DNA of 64,000 nucleotides from Acetobacterium woodii. GTDB taxonomy: Bacteria; Bacillota; Clostridia; Eubacteriales; Eubacteriaceae. The number at the start of each line of letters is the position of its first letter. Positions within the stretch are counted from its first letter, which is position 1. The position numbers were made by a program, and so were the translations under genes. The notes beneath the pieces were generated by a model. It was not told where the DNA came from. It searched no databases and saw only the letters and a program-made list of their open reading frames with translations. Below, in pieces: positions 49,441 through 58,295 of this stretch. Location: contig JACQZP010000005.1 in NCBI GenBank assembly GCA_016213825.1, positions 1 to 64,000 of the forward strand, given 5' to 3'.

Positions 49441-49780
49441 TGAATGGTTTTACTATGTCTTATATCTATTTTCTGTTTTAGTGGCGTCTCTTTCTCAGGT
49501 TATTTTAAAGAAGAGTGCCATGATTCACTATGAAACCCGATTAAAAGAATATTTAAATCCTTATGTAATTGGGGCATATTTCTTTTTCTTTGGCTCTTCG
49601 CTTTTAACGACCTTCGCCTATCGCGGTGTCCCATTGACGATCGGACCGGTGTTGGAATCCACAGGCTATATTTATGTTGGAATCTTGGGGATGCTTATTT
49701 TGAAAGAGAAATTAAGCCGGCGTAAGATTATTGGAAACCTATTAATTGTCGGTGGTATATTTGTTTATGCTTTTATTTAA
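49430..49780 (+). CDS. SMR/EamA-like small membrane protein, second of pair
   Basis: The 116-residue protein has four hydrophobic helices; the first contains a SQVILKKSA-like segment and the third VPLTIGPVLESTGYIYVG, a pattern close to EmrE and ArnF. With the gene before it, it probably forms a two-subunit transporter. A flippase for the product of the GtrB-like enzyme fits the locus better than drug export. Confidence 0.65.
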   Translation: MINNEWFYYVLYLFSVLVASLSQVILKKSAMIHYETRLKEYLNPYVIGAYFFFFGSSLLTTFAYRGVPLTIGPVLESTGYIYVGILGMLILKEKLSRRKIIGNLLIVGGIFVYAFI

Positions 49781-49861
49781 GCAAATAAGAGTAGAATGAT
49801 TAGCAGTATTCTATTTTAAAAATTGGATACTTAATTTTAAGAGGGTAGTGTGTGATTAAAG

Positions 49862-51244
49862 ATGGATAATGACCATTTTATTAGGAAAAGTTCAAATCAA
49901 TTGCTTGAGAATTTGTTTAAATCGAAGAGAACAAATCAAATTCTTTTTTTGGCAGTGTTGGTGTTAACATTTTTATATATGTTGTTTTTAAATCTGAAAA
50001 CGCCACTTATTGCAGATGATTTTGTGTATACATTTATCTTTGGTACTTCGACGCCAGTAACGAGCATCAGCGATATCATTACTTCTCAAACCACCTACTA
50101 TCTGAGCTGGGGTGGTCGCGTCATAGCTGAAACACTCACTCAGATGTTTATGTTCTTAGGAAAAGATAGCTTCAATATTGCCAATAGTGTTTGTTATATT
50201 GTTTTTTGTCTGGCGGTGTATTTTTTGGCAGTTGGGCGAAAAATTCGTTTTGAATTATTATTATTAACAACCATTTTGATTTGGTTTTTCACCCCAATGT
50301 TTGGCCAGACCGTTATGTGGTTAACCGGTTCTTGCAATTATTTATGGTGTGGAACAATCATTTTATTGGCGCTCTTGCCGTTTCGACTGTACGAAGAAAA
50401 ACAAACAAAAATGCTAAAGAGTATTTGGTTTGCAATAATGATGGCGCCCTTATTTTTTCTAAGCGGTATCACTAATGAGAACACGGCAGGAGCGATGATC
50501 TTAATTATGCTCATGTTTTGTTTAGTTTACTATAAACGAAAAATTGATATTCCAGCATTTGCATTTACTGGCTTGTTTTTCTCAATCTGTGGCTTCCTCT
50601 GCATGATTTTTGCACCGGGAAATGGACTGCGGGCGACCAATGAATCGGCTGTTTCAGAAGTAACCATGATGGTGGGATCAAATCCGATTATTACCCGGCT
50701 TTCATATTTTGCCTATAATCTTTATGCGCTGATGCCGTTGGTTCTTTTAGCTGCTGTCGTATTTGTGTTGTTAAAAAATGAAAAAACACAAAAAGAAATG
50801 GTCGTCTTTGGAATTTTTGTGCTGGCAGCAGTGGCAGCCATGTTTGTCATGCTGGCGCCTCCTAAATTTCCGCCTCGCGCGATGTTTGGTTTGGCAGCGT
50901 TTCTAATCATTGCGGTCGTTTATGCGTCAAGTCAGTTGGAATTAAATCCGAAACGGATTAGAAAATTTATTTTAATACCAGGATGTTGTCTGCTTGTATT
51001 TTATGTGATGTCATTGGGATATGTAGGCGTTGACGCCATGACAGTCAACAAACAATATCTGGCTCGCGTTCAAATGATTCAAGAACAGAAAAGTGAAGCG
51101 CTCATCCAGGTACCCGAGATTGTTCCTTTGTCCAGTCATAATGGTATGTATGGATTGAAGGATGTGCAAATGGATCCAAATCATTGGGTAAACCGAGCCT
51201 TAGCAGATTATTTCGGGGTTCCTAATATCGTCTTGAAACCTTAG
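49862..51244 (+). CDS. DUF6056-like polytopic membrane protein
   Basis: The 460-residue protein has about eleven hydrophobic segments. After the first comes LIADDFVYTF with an Asp-Asp pair, then SWGGRVIAE, both typical of DUF6056 proteins of polysaccharide loci. These are thought to be GT-C-type transferases. The ribosome site is weak (GAGGG about 15 bases away), and an in-frame TGA upstream prevents a longer reading. The next gene is a frameshifted relative. Confidence 0.65.
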   Translation: MDNDHFIRKSSNQLLENLFKSKRTNQILFLAVLVLTFLYMLFLNLKTPLIADDFVYTFIFGTSTPVTSISDIITSQTTYYLSWGGRVIAETLTQMFMFLGKDSFNIANSVCYIVFCLAVYFLAVGRKIRFELLLLTTILIWFFTPMFGQTVMWLTGSCNYLWCGTIILLALLPFRLYEEKQTKMLKSIWFAIMMAPLFFLSGITNENTAGAMILIMLMFCLVYYKRKIDIPAFAFTGLFFSICGFLCMIFAPGNGLRATNESAVSEVTMMVGSNPIITRLSYFAYNLYALMPLVLLAAVVFVLLKNEKTQKEMVVFGIFVLAAVAAMFVMLAPPKFPPRAMFGLAAFLIIAVVYASSQLELNPKRIRKFILIPGCCLLVFYVMSLGYVGVDAMTVNKQYLARVQMIQEQKSEALIQVPEIVPLSSHNGMYGLKDVQMDPNHWVNRALADYFGVPNIVLKP

Positions 51245-51256
51245 TGTGGAGGGAAT

Positions 51257-52626
51257 ATGATATTAGCTGTAATTCGATCAAAAATATTCAAAATGATGCA
51301 TTGGGAATATTTCCCAATGCTGATTTTTGCTTCTTTCATTCTACTGCTTCACCTTTTTGTTAGCCCCTCAGGAGATGACATTACCTATGGGAACGTTTTT
51401 TACAAAGAACCTATCCTGACTTTCATTTGTGATGCTTACAATAGTTGGAGTTCGCGAATTATTATTATGCCCATCGCAGCATTTTTTGCCGGGAATCCGT
51501 TTTGGCTTTTTTCGATTATAAATGTTCTGATTTACTTTCTATTATCTTTCATGATCTCTAAACTCTTTGTCTATGACAATAATCTCAAAACCAACTGGGT
51601 AATTGTCTTTCTTTTAGCCTGCGTCCCCTTTGTTTCGATGATGACAACCGCCGGATGGGTGGTAACCAGCGTTCATTATTTATGGCCCCTGACATTAGTT
51701 TAGTGGCAATTTATCCGATTAAAAAGATTTTCTTTAGGGAAAGAATTCGAGGGTACGAATATCCTCTTTATATTGTGGCGACCCTGTTCGGAATGAACAT
51801 GGAAATCGTTGCCGCTATCTTAGTGACGGTTTATCTTGTTTTCGCCATATATTTTATCTATAAAAAGTCACTTAACTGGTATCTGATCATCATGGCTATT
51901 GTTTTGCTGGGGAACATTGCTTTTATTTTTTTATGCCCGGGTAATGGGGTTCGGGAAGTATCTGAAATTGTCGCTAACTTTCCGGAGTATAGCACCTTTG
52001 GGTTTATCCAGAAACTGACTGTTTCAGCCACTTCACACGTGTTCAGTATTGACCAGAACTTCATTAATATTGTGGTCTTGGCGATGGCTTGGCTTTTTTG
52101 TTGGAATAAATACAAGTCATGGTTACCAAGAATAATTGGGATTAGTCCACTTATTTTTTGTGTTCTGATCAATATATTTCGGATTATTGTCTTAAGCCCT
52201 AAATTTGATTGTTTGTTTTGCTTATTAACAGGAAATACAATTGACGACTGGGTTACCTTTATTGGAATCACGACTGGCTATTTGGGATTTAATCATTATC
52301 TGTTACTCCTTTTTATGAGTTCTTTTGTTGTTTCGCTTTTACTGATAACATACCTTTTGTTCAAGGATTCAAATAAGTTGGGAGTTGCGGTTCTGGTAAT
52401 GGGGGCTTCAATTATGTCTCGAGTTGTGATGGGTTTTTCACCTACTGTTTATGAATCAGGTGCGCGAACGTTTTTATTTCAGTATGTCGCAATGGTTATC
52501 TTTGGCTTGCTTATGTATCAGGAATTTAACTCACTACTTACCCCTGTTAATCAGAAGAAGCTCTTTGTTGTTATGGGATTTATGGCAGTCTGTGGTTATC
52601 TGGAATCTTTTTTAAAATTAATTTAA
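51257..52626 (+). pseudogene. Frameshifted DUF6056-like membrane protein
   Basis: A first part (51257-51703, 148 residues) has a good GGAGGG site and the block SPSGDDITYG. It runs to HYLWPLTLV and a stop. The rest (about 51700-52626) continues in another frame with IYPIKKIFFRERIRGYEYP and about seven more hydrophobic segments. Adding one base near 51695 would give LWPLTLSLVAIYPIKK, a normal continuation for this family. The break is either a sequencing error or a recent mutation. No typical slippery heptamer is seen. It is a paralogue of the preceding gene. Confidence 0.75.
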
Positions 52627-52636
52627 TCCAAAAATC

Positions 52637-52712
52637 AAAAGCCACCCTCGGTGTGAACGGCGCTATTGTCAGCTTGACAGAGAGCCGTTGATACAGAGGG
52701 TGGCTATTATTT
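52637..52712. terminator. Long nested hairpin between convergent genes
   Basis: Outer arms AAAAGCCACCCTC (52637-52649) and GAGGGTGGCT (52696-52705), middle arms AACGGC/GCCGTT (52656-52661, 52684-52689) and inner arms TGTCA/TGACA (52667-52671, 52675-52679) are all perfectly paired. A-rich and T-rich flanks make it suitable as a terminator for both directions. Confidence 0.75.
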
Positions 52713-52723
52713 TAAGACGTTTT

Positions 52724-53989
52724 TTAATACGAGCCCGAATCGCTTGAGGCTCCTTTTACCGAAGTTTCAATTTCATCGCTGATTTCTGTTGCTGTGTCAG
52801 AAGGCGTGTAGGCCGTTTCATAAATAAACTTATAAAACGCTTCGATGTTTTCAACTAAGGTATTGGGAACAACATAGGATACCCCATCAAGGTTGTCCAG
52901 TGAAATGAGTTCATCGGTGGGGAAGCGGCTTTGTTCAATATCCTTAGACGGCATTAAGGCCAGATTTGCACCATATTTGATCATTTCCATGGTACTCAGG
53001 GAAGTTTGAACATAAGGCAAGGTAGACATGACCAGATTGTATTGATCCTGAAGATCGAGATCCAGAGCCTTCGATAATACTTGCTCAAATACCGTTCGTT
53101 GTCGTAATGTTCGATCAAAGTCCCCATCGCCGACATAGCGGACACGACAATAGGCTAAAGCTTGGGAGCCATCAACTACCTGAGGTCCAGTTTTTTCTAA
53201 AAATGGGGAGCCTGTCTCCACTTTTTCATTGACATCCATCAGATATTCATTAACCCAATCCAGTTCTTCTTCAGTTTTAATATCAACAGTAACACCGCCA
53301 ACGGCATTGACCATGGAAACCATCGCATTAAAATCAATAGTGACGTAATCAGTGATGGTGGTATCAAAATTCTTATTAATGGTTTGAAGTGCTAACGTGG
53401 GCCCGCCATAGGCATAGGCTGCATTAAGTTTATCATACTCATATTTATCATTTATATAAACATAGGTGTCCCGCATCAGTGAGGAGACTTTGACTTTGCT
53501 ATGTTCATAATCTGCTGTAGCAATCATAATGGTATCGGTTCGATCGCCTTCAACATCATCGCGTCCATCAACGCCGAATACCGCGACATTGACAATCTTA
53601 TGCTGTTTGGCAAAGCTGGCAGCTTCATCACTGATGCCATACTGCTTCAGGTTTCCCTTAAGATCACTGGTTACATTGCCTAAGAAAAAGGCATTGACTG
53701 CAAAACCGGTGGCCATCAGAAAAATAATAATCAGTAATAATGTTCGAAAGAATTTTTTGACCCAACCGCCATTCTTTTTCTTTTTTTTCTTTGCGACCGG
53801 AGCTGGAAGCGTTATCGGTTTGGTCTTTTCACGTTGCACGGCTTGTTTTTGCGTTGCTTGTTTGCGGATGGCTTGGGGTTGGGTAGCCTTGGTTCTCCGG
53901 GTGGTATCTTGTCTTGAGTTTTCGTTAGACTTTTTTTTAGGCGCAGGGCTTCGTCTATTTTCGATTACACTTTTTTTTCGATTATTCAA
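52724..53989 (-). CDS. LytR-CpsA-Psr family protein
   Basis: The 421-residue protein has a long basic cytoplasmic N terminus (about 1-75, rich in Lys, Arg, Gln), one membrane helix (about 83-103) and an LCP domain (about 135-390) with FGVDGRDDVEGDRTDTIMI, MRDTYVYIND and LNAAYAYGGPTLAL. It should attach a glycopolymer to peptidoglycan, as with the first LCP protein, but lacks the serine-rich tail. It starts at TTG with GAGGTAAAAA before it. A strong promoter and a palindrome-rich leader lie upstream. Confidence 0.87.
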   Translation of the reverse strand: MNNRKKSVIENRRSPAPKKKSNENSRQDTTRRTKATQPQAIRKQATQKQAVQREKTKPITLPAPVAKKKKKKNGGWVKKFFRTLLLIIIFLMATGFAVNAFFLGNVTSDLKGNLKQYGISDEAASFAKQHKIVNVAVFGVDGRDDVEGDRTDTIMIATADYEHSKVKVSSLMRDTYVYINDKYEYDKLNAAYAYGGPTLALQTINKNFDTTITDYVTIDFNAMVSMVNAVGGVTVDIKTEEELDWVNEYLMDVNEKVETGSPFLEKTGPQVVDGSQALAYCRVRYVGDGDFDRTLRQRTVFEQVLSKALDLDLQDQYNLVMSTLPYVQTSLSTMEMIKYGANLALMPSKDIEQSRFPTDELISLDNLDGVSYVVPNTLVENIEAFYKFIYETAYTPSDTATEISDEIETSVKGASSDSGSY

Positions 53990-54000
53990 ATTTTTACCTC

Positions 54001-54102
54001 ATTTGGAAATCATTCATTTGCAAATAAAATTTGCAAATTTACAGCAGAGACGCATACTTGTCAGTATATTTCAATGGCAAGATGCATCTTTAATTTGGAA
54101 AT
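54001..54102 (-). promoter_or_regulatory. Palindrome cluster in the LCP leader
   Basis: Two perfect ATTTGCAAAT palindromes (54016-54025 and 54029-54038) lie 13 bases apart, and two ATTTGGAAAT near-copies lie at 54001-54010 and 54093-54102. All are between the promoter and the ribosome site of the minus-strand LCP gene. Confidence 0.45.
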
Positions 54103-54140
54103 GAGTCCGAATTATTCTTTTTTTCGACTTCTAGTAGGGT

Positions 54141-54169
54141 ATTATATCATATTTGTAAAAATTTGTAAA
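54141..54169 (-). promoter_or_regulatory. Promoter of the second LCP gene
   Basis: On the minus strand TTTACA (54169-54164), a 17-base spacer and a perfect TATAAT (54146-54141) preceded by TG at the extended -10 position. Confidence 0.65.
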
Positions 54170-54209
54170 AATATTATGAATGGAAAAAATCAATCGCTGA
54201 TAATTCTTG

Positions 54210-54239
54210 TTATACATTTTAGGAAAACTTTGTTATAAT
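54210..54239 (+). promoter_or_regulatory. Promoter of the coiled-coil gene pair
   Basis: TTATAC (54210-54215), an 18-base spacer and a perfect TATAAT (54234-54239), about 40 bases before the start at 54281. Confidence 0.5.
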
Positions 54240-54280
54240 ATAAAGCAAAGATTGATACCGAATATAGGAGTGGGGTTATT

Positions 54281-54850
54281 ATGGCAAATGAACAGGAACT
54301 CAATGAAAAAAATGAGTACTTTGAATATGTTGAATCGCGCATTGAGAATTTAGAGAAACTGATTTTGAAAAAAGATGATGAATTAAAATCTCTGATTCTT
54401 AAAGCTGTCCAGGGTGGGGCAGTACTGACTGGGAAAAGTTTGAATGAGGATCAAGCGCCGTTAAATGAACAAGGTAATTTCGAGCGAGTATTTGAAGATC
54501 TCAAAGAAGAAGAGACTCGTTTTTTAGAAAGTGAAGGAGCGATCTCAACTTATCAGGCTGAGGAACTGAACAATCAGCTTGCGAACATTGAAAAACGAGA
54601 AAAAATGGTTCAGGACATGCTGGATTCATTGGGAACAGCCCTGGCTATCCTTAAAAAGCGTCACGAAGAAGTGAATCGAAAAGAAGAAACACTGAACCGG
54701 GAATATCAGAAACTTCAAGAAATTGAGGCGCTTTACCGAAATTCAGAAGGCTTGGACTCACTGAATGCATCGTTTGGCAAGTTTTCAATCAGTGAAGGGA
54801 GTTCTGAAGAAAACAGCAGAACTCACCTGAAAAATGACAGCAAGGAGTGA
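54281..54850 (+). CDS. Coiled-coil protein of unknown function
   Basis: The 189-residue protein is almost wholly charged, with heptad-like Leu/Ile spacing over about residues 10-45 and 85-150 that suggests two long coiled-coils. No signal peptide or membrane segment is seen, so it is probably cytoplasmic. The next gene starts four bases after its stop and also has a coiled-coil C terminus, so the two products may bind each other. I do not recognise a family. Confidence 0.6.
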   Translation: MANEQELNEKNEYFEYVESRIENLEKLILKKDDELKSLILKAVQGGAVLTGKSLNEDQAPLNEQGNFERVFEDLKEEETRFLESEGAISTYQAEELNNQLANIEKREKMVQDMLDSLGTALAILKKRHEEVNRKEETLNREYQKLQEIEALYRNSEGLDSLNASFGKFSISEGSSEENSRTHLKNDSKE

Positions 54851-54854
54851 TTTG

Positions 54855-56435
54855 ATGAAACTAAGTTTTGGTAAATGCTGGGGTTTATTAATTTTTGATA
54901 TTATTGGTTTAGCTATTTCCGGATATGCTTTTTTATTGGGTTATCAGGTAATATCAACGCTCGCCAATGCAAATGCATATATTATTCTGATGGGATTTTT
55001 TGTTGGAATAAAAGTAATTGTTTTAGCCTTATATGATTTAAACCGAAATATGTTAGGTAAAAATATTCCGTTTATCGGTGGTGGGATCTCAATTCTGGGC
55101 AATGTAATAATTTTTGCCATGTGCTTTTTTCTGATCCCAGACGTTCCCATGACATTTTTTATTGGCTTGACCATTGCCGATTTTCTGATCATTACCTTGT
55201 GCCATTTTTTATGGTGGGTGCTCATTGGTAAGGATGATAACGATAACCGTGATGAGCGAGAATCCCAGAAAGAGAGCAAAAAAGCAGCAAAAACAAAAAA
55301 AGAATCCCCTAAAGAGTCAAAAAAAGAATCAGTAAAAACGGATAAAAATCCAGTGCAAGATGGTGGTAAAAAAAGAAAAAGTGAAAAAAAGACCTGGTTA
55401 TCCAAAGACGATGAAGAAGAGTCTGAGTATGATAGTATCTTTACCAGCCTTCTAGAAAATGAAAAAAGAGGCCAGCAGCGTTATGTTGAATCACCAAAGG
55501 CCAATGAACCACATGCATTTGAAGAAGAAAAACGCTATCAAACCAGTGATTTTTTAAATGAGATTAAAGAAAACTTAAAAAAAGAGAATAAAATACCGGT
55601 TCAGAAAATAGAAAATGAAGGTCCCTTCGGACTGAGTTCACCAGTTCAACAATCGAATCCAGTCCAAGATCGAATGCCAGTGGAATTAGCAACTCAGGAG
55701 TCGGTTAAAAAAAAAGAAACCCCAATTGAGCAAAATCGAACAAATTTCGATCAAAATGTGAAGACACCACTAAAAACATCCTTGCAGATGAACACATTGG
55801 AAGCAACAAATCCAATGCCATTAACGCAAGACGATAGTCTATTATTTTCGGATTTGCCAAGTGTCAAAGAAAAAAAATCGGGTCAGGGAAATATGGAGGC
55901 CTTTAATTTAAAGTCATCAGAAATTGATAGAAACGGTTCAGATGAAGAGGACTTTCTTTCGATTGAGCGGCGACTGGGCTATCTTTTTCATGAGATTGAA
56001 AAATCAATGAAGGAAACCAGCTATCTTCAAGGAGCAATCAGTGATTTCCAAAAAGAAGTGGAGAATTATGAACCAATTGCCGGCGATGAAAAAATTGTTG
56101 CCGCTGGAAATCTAATCCGCGAAAAATTAAAAATGATCATTGATAAACAATTCGTTGTAGATGAGGTTCTGGATGATCTGATTCGCTTATCTAAACTCAT
56201 TAATAAACGAATCAGTGATTTGGATGTCATTGAAGCGGGACTGAATCAACGAAAAATTGCCTTGGATCAAAAAGATTTATTATTGGTTGAAGCCCGTAAT
56301 CGAAACCCGATTGAACCGGAAATCGAGATTTTACCAGAGGAAGTAGTGCTTGAAAATCTTGACTCGGAGTTCATTGTCGCAGAAGGTGATTATGAGTCCA
56401 TCCGAAAATACTTAACCGAAAATCCTGAGGAATAA
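54855..56435 (+). CDS. Membrane protein with charged coiled-coil cytoplasmic region
   Basis: The 526-residue protein has four N-terminal hydrophobic segments (about residues 9-30, 38-60, 72-93 and 97-122), then a long low-complexity Lys/Glu/Ser/Gln region (about 130-370) and a C-terminal helical, coiled-coil part (about 375-500). The start at 54855 follows AAGGAG; earlier in-frame codons overlap the previous gene. No family is recognised. The layout suggests a membrane anchor for a cytoplasmic assembly with its partner. Confidence 0.6.
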   Translation: MKLSFGKCWGLLIFDIIGLAISGYAFLLGYQVISTLANANAYIILMGFFVGIKVIVLALYDLNRNMLGKNIPFIGGGISILGNVIIFAMCFFLIPDVPMTFFIGLTIADFLIITLCHFLWWVLIGKDDNDNRDERESQKESKKAAKTKKESPKESKKESVKTDKNPVQDGGKKRKSEKKTWLSKDDEEESEYDSIFTSLLENEKRGQQRYVESPKANEPHAFEEEKRYQTSDFLNEIKENLKKENKIPVQKIENEGPFGLSSPVQQSNPVQDRMPVELATQESVKKKETPIEQNRTNFDQNVKTPLKTSLQMNTLEATNPMPLTQDDSLLFSDLPSVKEKKSGQGNMEAFNLKSSEIDRNGSDEEDFLSIERRLGYLFHEIEKSMKETSYLQGAISDFQKEVENYEPIAGDEKIVAAGNLIREKLKMIIDKQFVVDEVLDDLIRLSKLINKRISDLDVIEAGLNQRKIALDQKDLLLVEARNRNPIEPEIEILPEEVVLENLDSEFIVAEGDYESIRKYLTENPEE

Positions 56436-56477
56436 GGCACTTTCAAACTAAGTATAGATAAAAAAATCTTAGTTCTA

Positions 56478-56515
56478 TGGTGTGCGCCACAATTGTACGA
56501 GTTTGGCGCACACCA
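56478..56515. other. Perfect 12-bp inverted repeat without T-run
   Basis: TGGTGTGCGCCA (56478-56489) and TGGCGCACACCA (56504-56515) enclose a 14-base loop. There is no T-run after either arm, so it is not a typical terminator; an operator or an mRNA-end structure is possible. Confidence 0.5.
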
Positions 56516-56556
56516 GGAACAAATATATGTTATCCCGATCGATTATTTGGATAGCC

Positions 56557-56594
56557 AAAACCGTCTTTTTATCATAATTGATGGTTTTTTTTTT
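56557..56594 (+). terminator. Terminator upstream of the amino-acid ABC operon
   Basis: AAAACCGTC (56557-56565) pairs with GATGGTTTT (56580-56588) with one wobble, followed by more T. Confidence 0.6.
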
Positions 56595-56595
56595 A

Positions 56596-56624
56596 TTGCG
56601 AATGTTTTATAAAAATGATATACT
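56596..56624 (+). promoter_or_regulatory. Promoter of the amino-acid ABC operon
   Basis: TTGCGA (56596-56601), a 17-base spacer and TATACT (56619-56624), about 70 bases before the substrate-binding-protein gene. Confidence 0.6.
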
Positions 56625-56694
56625 GCTACCTGTATAAAAGTGGGTGTATTGGCTAAAGATGCATCAAAACTTATTATTATTAGGAGGAAAAGAA

Positions 56695-57465
56695 ATGAAA
56701 AGAATCGCAAAGCTTGGTGTTTTGGTAATGGTAGCTGCAATGGTTTTATCACTTGCTGCCTGTTCCAGTGGAACAAAAACCAGTAGTGATACAAAAAAAT
56801 ATGTAATCGCTACAGATACAACATTCAAACCATTTGAGTATGAAAATGACAAAGGTGAACGTGTTGGTATTGATATTGATCTGTTAGCAGCGATTGCAAA
56901 AGATCAGGGATTTACATATGAATTGAAGGCAGTTGGATTTGATGCCGCCCTGGGTGAAGTTTCTTCGGGTCAATCCGACGGGATGATCGCTGGTATGAGT
57001 ATTACTGATGAGCGTAAAAAAACATTTGATTTTTCAGATCCATACTTTGATTCCGGCGTTGTTATGGCAGTTTCGGCTTCAAACAATGCAATTAAGTCCT
57101 ACGCCGATTTAAAAGGACAAAAAGTTGCTGTTAAAACTGGAACAGAAGGCGCAACCTTTGCTGAATCCATTAAAGATCAATATGGTTTTACAACAGTCTC
57201 TTTCCCAGACTCTGCTAATATGTATGAAGATGTCAAGGCTGGAAACTCGGTAGCCTTGTTTGAAGATTATCCAGTTATTGGTGATGCAATCGCCAGCGGT
57301 GTGCCACTTAAAATGGTTACTGACATGGAAAAAGGCAGCTCCTACGGCTTTGCTGTGAAAAAAGGTCAAAATTCAGAGTTGATCAAAATGTTTAATACTG
57401 GATTGGCTAACTTGAAAGCCAATGGCGAATATCAAAAAATTCTGGACACATATATCAAAAAATAA
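56695..57465 (+). CDS. Polar amino-acid ABC transporter substrate-binding lipoprotein
   Basis: The 256-residue protein has a lipoprotein signal peptide with lipobox LAAC (Cys about residue 22), then a family 3 solute-binding domain: YVIATDTTFKPFEYEND, GIDIDLLAAIAK, ISDERKKTFDFSDPYF-like block and GTEGATFAESI. It captures an amino acid (Gln, Glu, Arg or His type) outside the membrane. The start at 56695 follows AGGAGG; a longer reading begins before it. A long hairpin separates it from the permease gene. Confidence 0.9.
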   Translation: MKRIAKLGVLVMVAAMVLSLAACSSGTKTSSDTKKYVIATDTTFKPFEYENDKGERVGIDIDLLAAIAKDQGFTYELKAVGFDAALGEVSSGQSDGMIAGMSITDERKKTFDFSDPYFDSGVVMAVSASNNAIKSYADLKGQKVAVKTGTEGATFAESIKDQYGFTTVSFPDSANMYEDVKAGNSVALFEDYPVIGDAIASGVPLKMVTDMEKGSSYGFAVKKGQNSELIKMFNTGLANLKANGEYQKILDTYIKK

Positions 57466-57499
57466 TCTGTTAGAAAAAATTTGACACGTTATTAATTTT

Positions 57500-57541
57500 G
57501 AAATCATCTGATAGCAGCATTTTGTGCTGTCAGATGATTTC
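57500..57541 (+). other. Hairpin between binding-protein and permease genes
   Basis: GAAATCATCTGA (57500-57511) pairs with TCAGATGATTTC (57530-57541); AGCA/TGCT extends the stem to about 17 base pairs. The T-run is poor. It may be a partial terminator or protect the 3' end of the binding-protein message, as in other ABC operons. Confidence 0.65.
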
Positions 57542-57629
57542 TCTAAGTTATCTAAAAGTGTTTACTTGCGTGGATATTTGAATGTGAGTAAAGACTGTTG
57601 GACAACTGGAACCGTAGAAGGAGGTTGAC

Positions 57630-58295
57630 GTGAATATACCATCATTAATCGTACAGTATTGGCCCCGCCTATTGGCCGGATTGGCCTTGACGGTTGAAAT
57701 TACCATTATTTCCCTTATTTTAGCAGGCATTTTAGGCCTGGTATTTGGTCTCTTGTCGGTATCAAAGCGAAAAGGATTAAGAGGAATCGCACTTGTTTAT
57801 GTCGATATCGTTCGAGGAACACCTTTATTGGTACAGGCATTTTTCATCTACTTTGGTATTCCACAAGTGCTGGGAATTCAATCCGATCCCGTTGTTTCAG
57901 GCATTATTACCCTCAGTTTAAACGCCGGTGGCTACTTGGCCGAAATATTCAGAGGTGGTATCGAGTCCATCAGCAGAGGCCAGATGGAAGCTGCCAGAAG
58001 TTTAGGTTTGCCATATGGAATGGCCATGCGAAGCGTTATTTTACCACAAGCTGTGCGAACCATGACCCCAGCACTGATTAATCAATGCATTATTACTTTA
58101 AAGGATACATCTTTACTTTCTGTAATTGGGGTTACCGAATTAACCCAAACCGGAAGATTGATTATTGCTAATAATTACCAATCTTTTGAGGTATGGGCGA
58201 TTGTTGCGGCGATGTACTTTATTATTATTATGATCCTGTCAAAAATATCAAAACGAATTGAAAGGAAAATGTCTTATGGGAAAAGTAAAAATTAA
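57630..58295 (+). CDS. Polar amino-acid ABC transporter permease
   Basis: The 221-residue protein has five hydrophobic segments and the HisM-type N-terminal [13 protein letters not shown], then the EAA loop region ([21 protein letters not shown]) that contacts the ATPase. It starts at GTG with AAGGAGG five bases upstream. Its 3' end overlaps the ATPase gene by 20 bases. Confidence 0.92.
   Translation: MNIPSLIVQYWPRLLAGLALTVEITIISLILAGILGLVFGLLSVSKRKGLRGIALVYVDIVRGTPLLVQAFFIYFGIPQVLGIQSDPVVSGIITLSLNAGGYLAEIFRGGIESISRGQMEAARSLGLPYGMAMRSVILPQAVRTMTPALINQCIITLKDTSLLSVIGVTELTQTGRLIIANNYQSFEVWAIVAAMYFIIIMILSKISKRIERKMSYGKSKN

Noticed and set aside
49102-49780. Multidrug efflux pump of the SMR type
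   Set aside because: Fold and pairing fit, but the position among glycan genes and the ArnE/F-like pattern make sugar-lipid flipping more likely; kept as SMR-like.
51655-51700. Independent start of the downstream DUF6056 piece
   Set aside because: No ribosome site, and the sequence before about 51700 is clearly coding in the other frame, so the piece is the rest of a frameshifted gene.
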